From positions 1 to 64,000 of the IMG/VR virus record IMGVR_UViG_3300046657_000006: 64,000 nt of DNA; one strand, given 5' to 3'. The notes under the pieces were generated by a model. It was not told the origin of the DNA, did not search any database, and was given only the letters and a program-made list of their open reading frames with translations. Origin of the DNA: a virus. Positions 1 through 7,899 of this stretch are shown here, piece by piece. Every line of letters begins with the position of its first letter. The stretch's first letter is position 1. Both the position numbers and the translations under genes were made by a program.

Positions 1-2
1 TG

Positions 3-101
3 CACAAGGTTAACGAGGCCGAGTTGCTTAAAACTATTGCGTCCATTGAATCTAATCTTGAGATTCTCAGTGAAGGTGGAGATTTGAGTGGAGGGGTATA
101 A
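3..101 (+). CDS. C-terminal fragment of an unidentified protein (cut by window edge)
   Basis: An open frame with no start inside the window runs from the left edge to a TAA at 99-101. The 32 visible residues (ending LSGGV) are acidic and look helical. The next gene starts at 102, directly after the stop, and its ribosome-binding site (GGAGGGG) lies inside this frame, so the two are probably translationally coupled. The product cannot be identified from so short a tail. Confidence 0.55.
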   Translation, partial: HKVNEAELLKTIASIESNLEILSEGGDLSGGV

Positions 102-368
102 ATGGCGCACGGCGAACCGATAACTTCGGTAAATTGGAATTTTCCAACCACTAGCAGCGTTAGCGGCTACGCTTGTACGTCTTGCGGTATATTCGTCTAT
201 CATGGTACGGCTCATGTCTGCTGGAGTGCTGGACTTTCCGCGACCCCGCACAAATGCCCTTGCTGTGACGGATGGGGTAAGCGAGATGCGGTTCGTTCGG
301 CGGATAGCGTGACGCAACGACTTGAGGACTGCCCAAGTTGTAGTGGGTCAGGGGTGATTTGGAGATGA
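102..368 (+). CDS. Small DnaJ-type zinc-finger protein
   Basis: An 88-residue protein with three cysteine pairs: CTSC near residue 26, then CPCCDGWG and CPSCSGSG in the second half. The last two match the CxxCxGxG zinc repeats of DnaJ-like proteins. It probably binds zinc and serves as a small protein- or nucleic-acid-binding factor; no catalytic domain is visible. The ATG at 102 has GGAGGGG seven bases upstream. The stop overlaps the next start (ATGA at 365-368), so it is in an operon with the following small genes. Exact function unknown. Confidence 0.8.
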   Translation: MAHGEPITSVNWNFPTTSSVSGYACTSCGIFVYHGTAHVCWSAGLSATPHKCPCCDGWGKRDAVRSADSVTQRLEDCPSCSGSGVIWR

Positions 369-577
369 GATGCCTACTCCTAGCCGCCATCAGCCTCTGC
401 CTCGTCACCCCAGTAGAAGCCAAGCAGCCCACACCAAAGCAACTGGAAGCCTACTGTCGAGGTGCAGGAGCAGGAGCAGCAATCTGTCCAAGGTACAAAC
501 CGCCATGCGTTGATTCGACCGACAAGACGAGAGACAACGGGCGCACGAGACCGACAAATGTAAACTGTAAGCCATGA
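365..577 (+). CDS. Small secreted protein with signal peptide
   Basis: The start chosen is the ATG at 365, which overlaps the previous stop (ATGA). A TTG at 359 is also in frame but less likely. The product of about 70 residues begins with a short basic N-terminus, a hydrophobic stretch (LLLAAISLCLV) and a plausible signal-peptidase site after VEA. The mature part is rich in Pro, Thr, Lys and Arg and holds several cysteines that could form disulphides outside the membrane. No family recognised. A cell-envelope role such as lysis or superinfection interference is possible but not shown. Confidence 0.65.
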   Translation: MRCLLLAAISLCLVTPVEAKQPTPKQLEAYCRGAGAGAAICPRYKPPCVDSTDKTRDNGRTRPTNVNCKP

Positions 578-683
578 TTTCAATTTCAACGGCACCGCTC
601 CTGCGTCTCCAAGTTTGTCTGGGCGATAGATGAGGGGCAAAGGGTGGGGCGGTGCTGTTGAATAACTCTGTGAGGTGAAACAA

Positions 684-887
684 ATGCCATACGATCCTGA
701 ACAGGAAGAGAACGCCGGCGCAATGGAAGCATCTGTAACGTTCACCAACGCTCACGGCCAATCTGCGAAAGAGTTTAAGGATTACATCGAAGAAGCTCTG
801 AGTGGTCAGGCATTCGCTAACCTGGCTGGCACGATTAGAATTCTCCCCAACCATGACGAGACAGGTGTAATAATTGGGAGCGGGTGA
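684..887 (+). CDS. Small acidic hypothetical protein
   Basis: Start taken at the ATG at 684 because GAGGTG sits 6 bases upstream; an in-frame GTG at 675 would overlap that site. The product is 67 residues, acidic at the N-terminus (DPEQEE) with a predicted alpha/beta mix and no cysteines or membrane segment. About 100 non-coding bases separate it from the previous gene. No family recognised. Confidence 0.6.
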   Translation: MPYDPEQEENAGAMEASVTFTNAHGQSAKEFKDYIEEALSGQAFANLAGTIRILPNHDETGVIIGSG

Positions 888-891
888 CGCG

Positions 892-1275
892 ATGAAAACT
901 GCATGGTTCATCGGTAATCGCAAGACGATCTCATCCTTGCCTTGGTGGCGGCAGTGGCTAGTAAGACTTGCCCTCTGGCTGGCTAATTGGACTTGCAGCG
1001 ATGAAATTCACGGCAACATGATCACCTTCACGGAAGATAGAGCAATTGAACTTGCGAGCCGTGACGGATGGTTCAAGCTGGAACTTCCAGTTGACAGTGA
1101 GTTACCGGAGGAGGCGGTCAACTTCGGCAACAATGATGAGCAGTTTCCTCTGTCTGAGCAAACCTTCATCTACCACCATAGCCAGGTACTAGAAACGATC
1201 CCCGCCGAGAATTTCAGACTACTTCAAGAAGGCGTTGCAAGGCTTAAAGACGCAAGACAAGCAGCGACGGGATAA
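892..1275 (+). CDS. Hypothetical protein with Trp-rich amphipathic N-terminus
   Basis: The ATG at 892 follows GGGAGCGG; a TTG at 874 is the only earlier option. The 127-residue product has a tryptophan/arginine segment near residues 15-34 (LPWWRQWLVRLALW) that could lie on a membrane surface, followed by an acidic, soluble-looking domain. Two other very short genes of this window, at 22301 and 23233, encode a similar P(W/L)WRR(M)L segment. Function unknown. Confidence 0.6.
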   Translation: MKTAWFIGNRKTISSLPWWRQWLVRLALWLANWTCSDEIHGNMITFTEDRAIELASRDGWFKLELPVDSELPEEAVNFGNNDEQFPLSEQTFIYHHSQVLETIPAENFRLLQEGVARLKDARQAATG

Positions 1276-1282
1276 TTATGCG

Positions 1283-1636
1283 ATGCAACAAGCCACGCCT
1301 ACCCCTCACTCATGGGCAGACCTTATCTACCTTGCGCTTGCAGCAATCTTAGGATACGGCGCAACTTACCTTCCTTCATTACTTAGAAAAAGGCAATCAG
1401 ACGCAGAGACGGAAAAGACCAAAGCGGAAACGCGCCAAATCGACCTCAACACAACCATCCATGCCGGCGATGTAATGTTGGGGTTGATCAGAGAAATCGC
1501 AACTTCAACCTCGACCATAGAAACACTTCGCAAAGAGAGGGACTTCCAATTTGACCGTGCCGAAGTGCTAAAAATTGAGAAGGGGCTGCTAGAGAAACAG
1601 CTTGACGACATCATACGGGTGGGCAAGAATAAGTGA
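1283..1636 (+). CDS. Membrane-anchored coiled-coil protein
   Basis: Start at the ATG at 1283; an in-frame TTG at 1235 would overlap the previous gene by 41 bases. The 117-residue product has one N-terminal transmembrane helix (about residues 11-29) followed by a long charged region with coiled-coil character rich in Lys, Glu and Arg. This topology resembles phage inner-membrane spanins and other lysis accessory proteins, but no partner lipoprotein is visible, so that is only a suggestion. It is the last gene of the left rightward operon, ahead of the terminator at 1698. Confidence 0.6.
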   Translation: MQQATPTPHSWADLIYLALAAILGYGATYLPSLLRKRQSDAETEKTKAETRQIDLNTTIHAGDVMLGLIREIATSTSTIETLRKERDFQFDRAEVLKIEKGLLEKQLDDIIRVGKNK

Positions 1637-1697
1637 CTGCTATTTCCCCGCTACTCCATCCCCACTTCAACGGAATTCAGAAGATAGAGCAGTGAAG

Positions 1698-1723
1698 GAG
1701 TCGCGCTTAGGTGCGGCTCTTTT
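1698..1723 (+). terminator. Intrinsic terminator of the left rightward operon
   Basis: A 9-base-pair stem (GAGTCGCGC / GTGCGGCTC with two wobble pairs) closes a TTAG loop and is followed by TTTT. It lies between the last rightward gene (ends 1636) and the convergent leftward exonuclease gene (ends 1726), where a terminator is expected. On the minus strand the stem is not followed by a T run, so it acts mainly rightward. Confidence 0.75.
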
Positions 1724-1725
1724 GC

Positions 1726-2214
1726 TCACCGTTTACCATATAGCATTGCCGCGAACGCTTCTACGTTGCCCATTGCGTCGTTGACTGGATTGTGATCGTG
1801 ATGCGTGACTCGCAAATGTTTCCATTCCCGCGCTGGCGTATAGAAGTTCCCGCGCAGCCCTGCATAGAAATCCGAGATTCGCCGTGACGAGTGTCCGAAC
1901 GGATTTTGATTTAGATACTTCCAGAATCCATCGTTAATCCACTGCCAGTCGTAGCCGTTGTTATCCGAGACGAAAATATAGGGCGGCTTGAACGATCTGA
2001 TCCACAGGTCGAACGCGGAAAACACAATCGCCGGATCATCAACCGCCAACTCAGTCGGCAACGGGATTGCGGGGTTTGAGGGGTCGGGCGTACTTCGCCA
2101 AATTACACCGCGGAAAGTTTCCAGGGTTTTGTATTCAACTGCACCAAACTCCGTCATCTTTCCCACGGACGGCGCACCGCCATAGGCTTCAACGTCAACG
2201 AATATCAAGCTCAT
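1726..2214 (-). CDS. DnaQ-like 3'-5' exonuclease (DEDDh)
   Basis: A 162-residue protein with the ribonuclease-H-like exonuclease pattern: D7 and E9 in IFVDVEA (motif I), a DNNGYDWQ stretch mid-protein (motif II) and HDHNPVNDA near the C-terminus, with the His and Asp of motif III. The family removes nucleotides from DNA or RNA 3' ends with two metal ions; in phages it is linked to proofreading or recombination. The size fits a stand-alone exonuclease. The ATG at 2214 has a GGGGG ribosome-binding site. It is the last gene of the leftward replication operon. Confidence 0.85.
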   Translation of the reverse strand: MSLIFVDVEAYGGAPSVGKMTEFGAVEYKTLETFRGVIWRSTPDPSNPAIPLPTELAVDDPAIVFSAFDLWIRSFKPPYIFVSDNNGYDWQWINDGFWKYLNQNPFGHSSRRISDFYAGLRGNFYTPAREWKHLRVTHHDHNPVNDAMGNVEAFAAMLYGKR

Positions 2215-2226
2215 TACTTACCCCCT

Positions 2227-2574
2227 TCACCTGTCCACGCTGGTTAATGCCAGCATTGCATCCTTTTTATTGCCGCCATTGGCATTGAGAGCAGCTTGTG
2301 CGTCTTCAACGCTTCGCCCTGTTGCCGCTGCGAGTTCTTCTACCGGACTCTTTGGCGCACCCCCAGCATCGTCCTTCGTCGTCTTGGTACTCCGAGTAGA
2401 ACCCTTCGCCCCTGACTTCGTTGACGATGACGGCCTTGCAGATACTACAGTGGACTTTGGGCTGTTGCCATTGCGACTCCTCAAGTAGTCAAGCAGGTTT
2501 GCGCGGTCACGATCATCGAGCGCGTCAACGATATTCATCGCGGTAATTAGTGGTGATAGTTTACGTTTGGACAC
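2227..2574 (-). CDS. Hypothetical protein with C-terminal UBA-like segment
   Basis: Likely start is the GTG at 2574, inside the end of the upstream gene; an internal ATG at 2538 is possible. The product of about 115 residues has a short helical N-terminus, a Ser/Thr/Lys-rich linker of some 35 residues, and a C-terminal segment (ATGRSVEDAQAALNANGG...) that looks like the three-helix UBA fold of translation factor Ts and NAC. That resemblance is by eye and would suggest protein binding. Function unknown. Confidence 0.6.
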   Translation of the reverse strand: MSKRKLSPLITAMNIVDALDDRDRANLLDYLRSRNGNSPKSTVVSARPSSSTKSGAKGSTRSTKTTKDDAGGAPKSPVEELAAATGRSVEDAQAALNANGGNKKDAMLALTSVDR

Positions 2575-2746
2575 TTGTTTGCTGCTTCTCCTTCTCAATT
2601 AACCAGTTCACAAATTCCATTACCAGCCCTTCTCGGCACTGTTCCATTTGCTTTAACGCCAGCGACAAACTCAATTGATCTGCCAAGTTGGGCTGCTTCT
2701 CTGCGACGTATTCGGTCAGAAGTTTTTCAAGTTGTTTGAGTTTCAT
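2561..2746 (-). CDS. Small helical hypothetical protein
   Basis: 61 residues, strongly helical and leucine-rich with charged repeats, no cysteines and no membrane segment. The start ATG overlaps the stop of the upstream gene (ATGA at 2743-2746) and a GGAGGAGAGG stretch lies about 14 bases upstream. It overlaps the next gene by a few codons. No family recognised. Confidence 0.65.
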   Translation of the reverse strand: MKLKQLEKLLTEYVAEKQPNLADQLSLSLALKQMEQCREGLVMEFVNWLIEKEKQQTSVQT

Positions 2747-2967
2747 TTAACGACCATCCTCTCCTCCCTACAGGTTGGACAAACATCGTCCACCAACTCA
2801 CTGCGTCGCCATACGCGGTTACAGTTAGAGCAGCGTGGCGGATCAGGTTTTGGGTTGCTCATACGTCTCCTTGAATAGCCCCCGCAGTTACACACTGCTG
2901 CTGTATGCGGGGTGATGTAGTGGACTGTTCCGCGTGTTATTCCGTTGCCGATTACGCATTCCCGCAT
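2743..2967 (-). CDS. Small zinc-ribbon protein
   Basis: Start taken at the ATG at 2967; a GTG at 2997 is also in frame. The 74-residue product carries CSNC and CPTC pairs about 18 residues apart in its C-terminal half, the layout of a zinc ribbon, plus a CNC stretch earlier. It overlaps the upstream gene by 16 bases and its stop overlaps the next start. Probably a small nucleic-acid- or protein-binding factor; no family recognised. Confidence 0.65.
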   Translation of the reverse strand: MRECVIGNGITRGTVHYITPHTAAVCNCGGYSRRRMSNPKPDPPRCSNCNRVWRRSELVDDVCPTCREERMVVK

Positions 2968-3119
2968 GTTCTCTTGATCACCTGCAGCGCTATCCACGCA
3001 CCCGCGAGACTCCAGCTATAGGCCAAAAACGTACGACCTCTATAAACCGCAAAGCTCAGTGGCCGCTTGCCGTCATGGGTTGGATAACGCTGTGGTTTAA
3101 TGTAAAGCCGTTGCTTCAT
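2952..3119 (-). CDS. Small basic hypothetical protein
   Basis: The ATG at 3119 overlaps the stop of the helicase/methyltransferase gene (ATGA at 3116-3119), so translation is probably coupled. The 55-residue product (begins MKQRLYIKPQ) is basic with a hydrophobic stretch near residues 32-48 that could be a single membrane helix. Function unknown. Confidence 0.6.
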   Translation of the reverse strand: MKQRLYIKPQRYPTHDGKRPLSFAVYRGRTFLAYSWSLAGAWIALQVIKRTCGNA

Positions 3120-5395
3120 ACCGCCTCCGCAAACAAGGAGTCTTGTTCCATTAGGTTTTCGGCGTTCTTGAGATTCGCGCAAGCCTGTTTCCAATATGAG
3201 ACTTTGAGTTCGTCGCCAACAAACCTGCGTCCCATTTCGATGGCCTTATATCCCTCTGATCCGATTCCAGTAAACGGGGAATAAATCAGATCGTTAGGAT
3301 TGCTCCAAAGCTGCAACGCTCGCTCGATTACCTGTAGCTGAAGTGGCGCAATGTGTCTCTCGTCCTTGTCTTCCCGTGCTGACAGTCTTTGCAGTGTATC
3401 GGATGGGTTAATGTCCATCCATACAGGAGAAGCGTATCTCTGCCAGACGTTGATCGAGTCCCGCATTTCATCTCGTTTCCACTTGTCGCGTGTTTGATTA
3501 AGCGTTGGGTCGTCCCCGGCATAGTAGTCAAGTGTCCCCTTAACGCGTTCGGGGTTTTCTCCGGGCTTCCGCATTGTTACAAGATAGTCGGGAATTCCCT
3601 GTCGGCTCATGCAGGAATCATTGACTAACTGTTTGTGTAGTAGGCCGATTGCTTTGGTTCTTTGCATCGCAGTCACGGGGTCTTTCCAAATAACCACTTC
3701 TGAGTGATAGATAAACCCTTCATCGCGAAACATGCGAATCAGATCGCCCCGAAAATCTGAAATACCGATCACTCCATCGCGTTCTTTTGAGGTCGGGAGA
3801 TTCATGCAATGGAAAGAAAGTAGTCGCCCCGGCATCAAGATACGGTATAGCTCCTTAACGAGAAATTGGAAGTGTTCGTAAAACTCCGCGTGAGTCCTTA
3901 CGTTACCCATGTCTCGCTCACTTGCTGAATAGGTATAAAGTGAGGCAAAAGGAGGAGAAAACACTGAATAGTGGACGGAGTCGCTGGCCATTGAACGCGC
4001 GCCCTCAACGCAGTCGCCCAGCCTTACTTCCCAGCGATTACTTTTTTCAACTTGCGGACTGTACGGCTCATTCTCTTTTTGAATTCCGTGCAAGGCTTCT
4101 TTGTTGTACACGCTCATATGTTTTACCATTTCCTTTGCCATTAACATGGCGTCCTTTTCTTTGCGTTCGATATTCCGAACTACTGCACCCTCTGCTTCAG
4201 CGGTAAAAACGTGGCAGTTAACTTCATTACCTTGGCCAAACCTCCAACAACGCCGTATGGCCTGATAGAACGACTCGTAACTATCTGATAGGCCGACAAA
4301 GCCGACGTTAGAGCAGTGTTGCCAGTTCATCCCATACCCCGCGATGCTTGGTTTAGAAATAAGAATCGGAATCTCGCCACTGCTAAACGCTAACATGCGT
4401 TCTTCTTTCACTTCGTCCTTATGGCGTCCAGCCACTTGAACGGCATTTGGAATCGTCTTCTCCAGCAAGTCGGCTTCATCGTTTAGATCACACCAAATCA
4501 ACCACGGCCGATCAGGGCGGCTCATAACGGTTTCGGCACACATCTCCACGCGCTCAGTAAGACTAGCTCGCCGAGCCTGCCTGCGTTCCATTAACCCCTG
4601 CGCTTCTTGTTGAAATAAATACCCGTCCGGCAGTTTGTCGCTATGAACTACGTGGTGTAGCAAGTTAAGCGGCGGCAGCGTAAACCCTTCGTCCGAATAG
4701 CCGAGATCGGAAGGCTTGCGAAGCATTACCGCCCAAGTGCAGATCCACTTCCAGTATTCTTCTTCCGCATGGCCTTTCAATCGCCACTTGGAAGTCTCGC
4801 CCCCGTCGTGGACAAAGAATGTGGATAGCATTTCTGTACGGGTAAACACCCCGAGGAATTCTGAATGGTTCCCAAGTTCCATGAAGTCATTTGGTGCGGG
4901 GGTAGCCGTGCAGCAAAGACGCATAATCGTTTGGCTGAAGGCGTCTACTAACGCGTTGCGAGTTGCGCCAGAATAAGACTTGAGAATGCTGGATTCGTCT
5001 AACACGATTCCGCCAAAAGCAGAAGGATTGAAATGGTGAAGTTTTTCGTAGTTGGAAACGTATATGCCCACGCCTTTAATGTCTGATTGCGTTACAGCGA
5101 TCTTTACCTCAACGCCAAACTTTTCACCTTCTCGGATCGTCTGTCGCGATACCGCCAATGGTGCGAGAATCAGCACGGGTTTGTTTAGTTTCCGTGTTAC
5201 TTCGTCAGCCCAAACCAACTGCATCGGGGTCTTGCCAAGGCCGCAATCGGCGAATATGGCGTCCTTGCCACGCTGTAGCGCCCAACGCGTAATATCGGAT
5301 TGAAATTCAAATAGTTGGGGATTCAACTCTCCGGGCTGAAACCCTGAGGGTGCAATCTTGATCTGCTTGGAATTTAGAAATTGGCCGTAGTCCAT
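3116..5395 (-). CDS. Fusion of SF2/SNF2-type helicase and DNA methyltransferase
   Basis: A 759-residue two-part enzyme. Residues about 25-430 form a superfamily-2 helicase: Walker A DCGLGKT (50-56), DESS (133-136), TATPAPND (163-170) and a motif VI-like QAIRRCWRFGQ (378-388). Residues about 450-750 form an amino-methyltransferase: catalytic SPPF (480-483) followed much later by the AdoMet-binding FTGIGSEGY (708-716). This motif order, catalytic before AdoMet site, fits the beta group; SPPF can occur in N4-cytosine or N6-adenine enzymes. Such fusions occur in phages and defence-related loci. Likely role: ATP-driven tracking coupled to modification of phage DNA, perhaps to evade restriction. 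No nuclease domain is visible, so it is not a complete restriction enzyme. It lies four bases from the clamp gene. Confidence 0.85.
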   Translation of the reverse strand: MDYGQFLNSKQIKIAPSGFQPGELNPQLFEFQSDITRWALQRGKDAIFADCGLGKTPMQLVWADEVTRKLNKPVLILAPLAVSRQTIREGEKFGVEVKIAVTQSDIKGVGIYVSNYEKLHHFNPSAFGGIVLDESSILKSYSGATRNALVDAFSQTIMRLCCTATPAPNDFMELGNHSEFLGVFTRTEMLSTFFVHDGGETSKWRLKGHAEEEYWKWICTWAVMLRKPSDLGYSDEGFTLPPLNLLHHVVHSDKLPDGYLFQQEAQGLMERRQARRASLTERVEMCAETVMSRPDRPWLIWCDLNDEADLLEKTIPNAVQVAGRHKDEVKEERMLAFSSGEIPILISKPSIAGYGMNWQHCSNVGFVGLSDSYESFYQAIRRCWRFGQGNEVNCHVFTAEAEGAVVRNIERKEKDAMLMAKEMVKHMSVYNKEALHGIQKENEPYSPQVEKSNRWEVRLGDCVEGARSMASDSVHYSVFSPPFASLYTYSASERDMGNVRTHAEFYEHFQFLVKELYRILMPGRLLSFHCMNLPTSKERDGVIGISDFRGDLIRMFRDEGFIYHSEVVIWKDPVTAMQRTKAIGLLHKQLVNDSCMSRQGIPDYLVTMRKPGENPERVKGTLDYYAGDDPTLNQTRDKWKRDEMRDSINVWQRYASPVWMDINPSDTLQRLSAREDKDERHIAPLQLQVIERALQLWSNPNDLIYSPFTGIGSEGYKAIEMGRRFVGDELKVSYWKQACANLKNAENLMEQDSLFAEAV

Positions 5396-5398
5396 GAT

Positions 5399-6499
5399 TT
5401 ACCTCAACGCCATTGTTATGTATTTGTAGGAATCATCACCTTCAACGCCAAGCTGGATAAGTCTTTTATCTTCTCCAAACGCACAAGACACTTGCCCTTC
5501 GGTGCGAGCAATGAAGTTAATGAAATGTTCCCCGTTGACCCTGATGTCAAAGTCGGTCCCGTTCAACGACTTACAGTCAACGGGAACGGTATCAGTAGAT
5601 TCTCCTTCTTCACTCTGAGAAGTAATTTCTAGCTTCTTTTTGGAGAACATCAGGGTCAGAGGATGGCGGATTAATTTGGCTTCTCTTGTGGTTACGCATA
5701 CTCGTTTGACTGATGCCGACAACTTATCTGGATCGATGGTTGTTTGATGTTCGAGCGATTGAGGTAGAACCAATTTCCATTTAGGGAAATTCCCGACTAC
5801 CAGACGGGCGACCAGTGTTCTATCGCCATTCTGAAACCTTGCGCTGTTTGGACTCGCCGTAAATTCTATAGTGCCCACGGTTTCACAAAGTCTTTCCAGC
5901 GCGTTAATTGCCCGTACTGGAATTAATGCCTTAAATTCGGCGTTGGAATCAATCGCCGCAGACATGGTTCCGAGTTGTTTGGAGTTAGTGGCGACGAGCG
6001 TAAGCATTTTGTTTTCAGCTTCGAAGTTAACGCACTGGAAAGTAAAGCCTTGTCCCTCTCCCTCTTGCCCGGCACAGAAAGCGGTACGCTTGAGCATTTG
6101 AGCAAGGACGTCCGACTGAACCGTTACAGTTTGGCCTTCCACGGATTCGACTTCGGGAAAGTCTTTCGCGGGGAAGGTTGCCAAGAGGTGCTTTGATGTT
6201 CCGGCCTTAATTTCGATTCGTTGATTGGGCTTCTCGGTAAATTGAATTGTCTCGCTATCAAAAAGTTTGGCCAGAGAAGATAGTTGCTTGATAGGAATAC
6301 AACCTGAATACGGATCGCCTTTTGCTTCAACTTGCGTGGTGATTGTTACGTCGTAATCAGTGGCAGTCAGTTGGGCTAGACCATCTGAAACGCGAACGAG
6401 AACAAAGGCAAGGATAGGAACGGTTGTTTTACGTTCGGCGGCAGCTTGGAGCACGGCTAACTCCGCGGTAAGTAATTCTCGGTTAATCGTAAACATCAT
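5399..6499 (-). CDS. dnaN: DNA polymerase III beta subunit (sliding clamp)
   Basis: At 366 residues this is full bacterial beta-clamp length, with the three-repeat clamp pattern from the N-terminus (MFTINRELL) to the C-terminus (YITMALR, where bacterial clamps usually end in a MPMR-type tail). Beta clamps form a ring dimer around DNA and hold the polymerase on the template. A complete bacterial-type clamp in a phage is uncommon; no polymerase or clamp loader is in this window, so it may load with host machinery or partner proteins elsewhere in the genome. The first ATG (6499) overlaps the stop of the upstream gene; a second ATG follows at once. Confidence 0.93.
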   Translation of the reverse strand: MMFTINRELLTAELAVLQAAAERKTTVPILAFVLVRVSDGLAQLTATDYDVTITTQVEAKGDPYSGCIPIKQLSSLAKLFDSETIQFTEKPNQRIEIKAGTSKHLLATFPAKDFPEVESVEGQTVTVQSDVLAQMLKRTAFCAGQEGEGQGFTFQCVNFEAENKMLTLVATNSKQLGTMSAAIDSNAEFKALIPVRAINALERLCETVGTIEFTASPNSARFQNGDRTLVARLVVGNFPKWKLVLPQSLEHQTTIDPDKLSASVKRVCVTTREAKLIRHPLTLMFSKKKLEITSQSEEGESTDTVPVDCKSLNGTDFDIRVNGEHFINFIARTEGQVSCAFGEDKRLIQLGVEGDDSYKYITMALR

Positions 6500-6666
6500 T
6501 CAGCCTCTTTCTTGGTGTATTCCTTCGCCGCTTCCCATCCAGCAATAAACATCTTCTTTTCCCGATCCGTTAGTAATGTTGCTCTTTCATCAGCGGATCG
6601 TCCTAAAACCCGCGTAGCAAATATGTCTGCTTGCCTGTCTTGCTCCAATGCTTCTTCAGTAGTCAT
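6496..6666 (-). CDS. Small helical hypothetical protein upstream of clamp
   Basis: Start at the ATG at 6666 because AAGGA lies 9 bases upstream; the frame stays open to a GTG at 6711. The 56-residue product is charged and helical (MTTEEALEQDRQADIF...), resembling many phage early proteins but with no known motif. Its stop overlaps the clamp start, implying coupled expression. Confidence 0.6.
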   Translation of the reverse strand: MTTEEALEQDRQADIFATRVLGRSADERATLLTDREKKMFIAGWEAAKEYTKKEAE

Positions 6667-6724
6667 CTTTTGCTTCCTTTCAGTTTGGTTGTTTCCCTCT
6701 CCCTGCCCCACGGGGGGTTGCTAG

Positions 6725-7033
6725 TTACAACGCTCCGATGATTTTCAAGGCGTCTTCCGGCGAGTAGGCGATGCCAATCTTCCCGCCTTGCCATGCCCCG
6801 TGAAACTTGACTTGATCTTCGGTTAACATGTCGTTTGCTCTTGATTTCAGGGAACGCCCTCGACCTGTTAGCCTGTTCTTAGTCTCAATCAAGTAAACTC
6901 GCCCTCTAAAGCCCACCAGACGGTCAGGACACCCTTTGCCTACGTCTCCCAAACAAAGGACGCTTGCGCCAACTGCACGCAACCTAAGGTCTATCTCTTT
7001 TTGGTTGTCATCGGCGCGAGTTTTATGTCTCAT
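6725..7033 (-). CDS. VRR-NUC domain nuclease
   Basis: A 102-residue single-domain protein with the VRR-NUC pattern: an N-terminal E in a helix, GCPDRLVGFRGRVYLIETKN (Asp, then Glu-x-Lys) and LTEDQVKFH with a Gln/His-bearing helix. Stand-alone VRR-NUC proteins are structure-selective nucleases of the PD-(D/E)XK superfamily that act on branched DNA. In a phage replication operon it probably resolves junctions or trims recombination intermediates, consistent with the Erf and NinB-type genes upstream. No clear ribosome-binding site precedes the ATG. Confidence 0.85.
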   Translation of the reverse strand: MRHKTRADDNQKEIDLRLRAVGASVLCLGDVGKGCPDRLVGFRGRVYLIETKNRLTGRGRSLKSRANDMLTEDQVKFHGAWQGGKIGIAYSPEDALKIIGAL

Positions 7034-7059
7034 ATTTGTTGTGCTTGTCCGATCTGGTT

Positions 7060-7404
7060 CTATGCCGCGTCTTTTTGAGCCTTTTCGTAACTGTCAGTCG
7101 ATAGCAGTCCGACTGCCGCTGCTTCTATCGGGTGATCGTGTATCCACCTGTGACAATCGGGGCAGACCGTTTTCCCGTTGCTTCGGTCGTAGCGAAGATC
7201 GGGGCGTCGTTTACGGGTTGCTACATGGTGCGCTTGATTGCTCACTTCGTCTCTCTTCCCGCATCTCTGACAAGTAAAATCATCGCGCTCTCGAATGTCT
7301 CTGCTCCACATCTGATTTGCATAAAGCGTCTTCGGGCGCGGCTTAATGCGCTTCTGCGTTTTCTTCCAAGCCTTCTGGCTGCGCCTTATTGGAGAGCGCT
7401 TCAT
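7060..7404 (-). CDS. HNH endonuclease (small, phage type)
   Basis: A 114-residue protein with a lysine/arginine-rich N-terminus, a CQRC pair, AHHVATRK (the HH of the HNH core) and CPDCHRWIH near the C-terminus: the HNH nuclease with its zinc-binding cysteines. Small HNH proteins in phages act as DNA-nicking or packaging-associated nucleases or as recombination nucleases. Here it lies inside the replication/recombination operon, not beside the terminase, so the second role is likelier. The ATG shares its A with the upstream stop (TAATG) and has GGAAG before it. Confidence 0.85.
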   Translation of the reverse strand: MKRSPIRRSQKAWKKTQKRIKPRPKTLYANQMWSRDIRERDDFTCQRCGKRDEVSNQAHHVATRKRRPDLRYDRSNGKTVCPDCHRWIHDHPIEAAAVGLLSTDSYEKAQKDAA

Positions 7405-7781
7405 TAGAGCTTCCTGATACCGTTAGAAGTCAGACGTTGCGGCTGTCTATGCAGCGCTCCGATAACAGTTGAAAATGTTCGCTCAGTCTCAAAAGGATTC
7501 GGCTCAACAGGTTCAGCCACCAATACTTCTGCCTGTTCGTATTCAAGTAGTCTCTTGAAAGCACTGCGATCAGCGTAACTAGCATGTGTTTCCGCTGCGG
7601 TCTTTTCCTGCTCAGTCTTCTTTTGTGGTAGTCCTAGAGCTTTACGCTCGTTACGTCTTCGTTTCTGATCCGCTGTTGCTGATCGCCGAATGCACGGCTT
7701 ACACCGTCGAGCGTGGGGATAGAAGTCCGATACCGGAAGAGGATTCGTGCCTTCATGTAAGATGTCGGGACAATATTTCAT
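7404..7781 (-). CDS. Hypothetical protein with N-terminal cysteine motif
   Basis: 125 residues. The N-terminus (MKYCPDILHEG...RRCKPCIR) has a cysteine at position 4 and a CxxC about 25 residues later, a pattern like the short zinc-binding heads of phage HNH-related proteins; the rest is charged, helical and low in complexity. No catalytic residues stand out. The start is preceded by a strong hairpin (7793-7827) rather than a ribosome-binding site, and the stop is coupled to the HNH gene. Confidence 0.6.
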   Translation of the reverse strand: MKYCPDILHEGTNPLPVSDFYPHARRCKPCIRRSATADQKRRRNERKALGLPQKKTEQEKTAAETHASYADRSAFKRLLEYEQAEVLVAEPVEPNPFETERTFSTVIGALHRQPQRLTSNGIRKL

Positions 7782-7792
7782 GGCGATTTAAG

Positions 7793-7827
7793 CAGGGCGG
7801 AAATATCCGCTAAGAACCTCCGCCCTG
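7793..7827 (-). promoter_or_regulatory. Stem-loop in leader of the 7404-7781 gene
   Basis: A perfect 9-base-pair inverted repeat, CAGGGCGGA / TCCGCCCTG with a 17-base loop, lies about 12 bases upstream of the ATG at 7781, in a 118-base stretch without genes. No T run follows on either strand, so it is more likely an RNA-level control or processing site than a terminator. It replaces a ribosome-binding site that cannot be seen for the gene. Confidence 0.45.
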
Positions 7828-7899
7828 TCCACCTTTTACTGATTCGTAGATTCACCCTTTCGTAAGATTTAGCCACCTAAGTGACTTTGCTTCTGCCCT

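Noticed and set aside
160-923. Long minus-strand frames across the left small genes
   Set aside because: They lie opposite clear rightward genes with ribosome-binding sites, overlap one another and have shadow-like composition.
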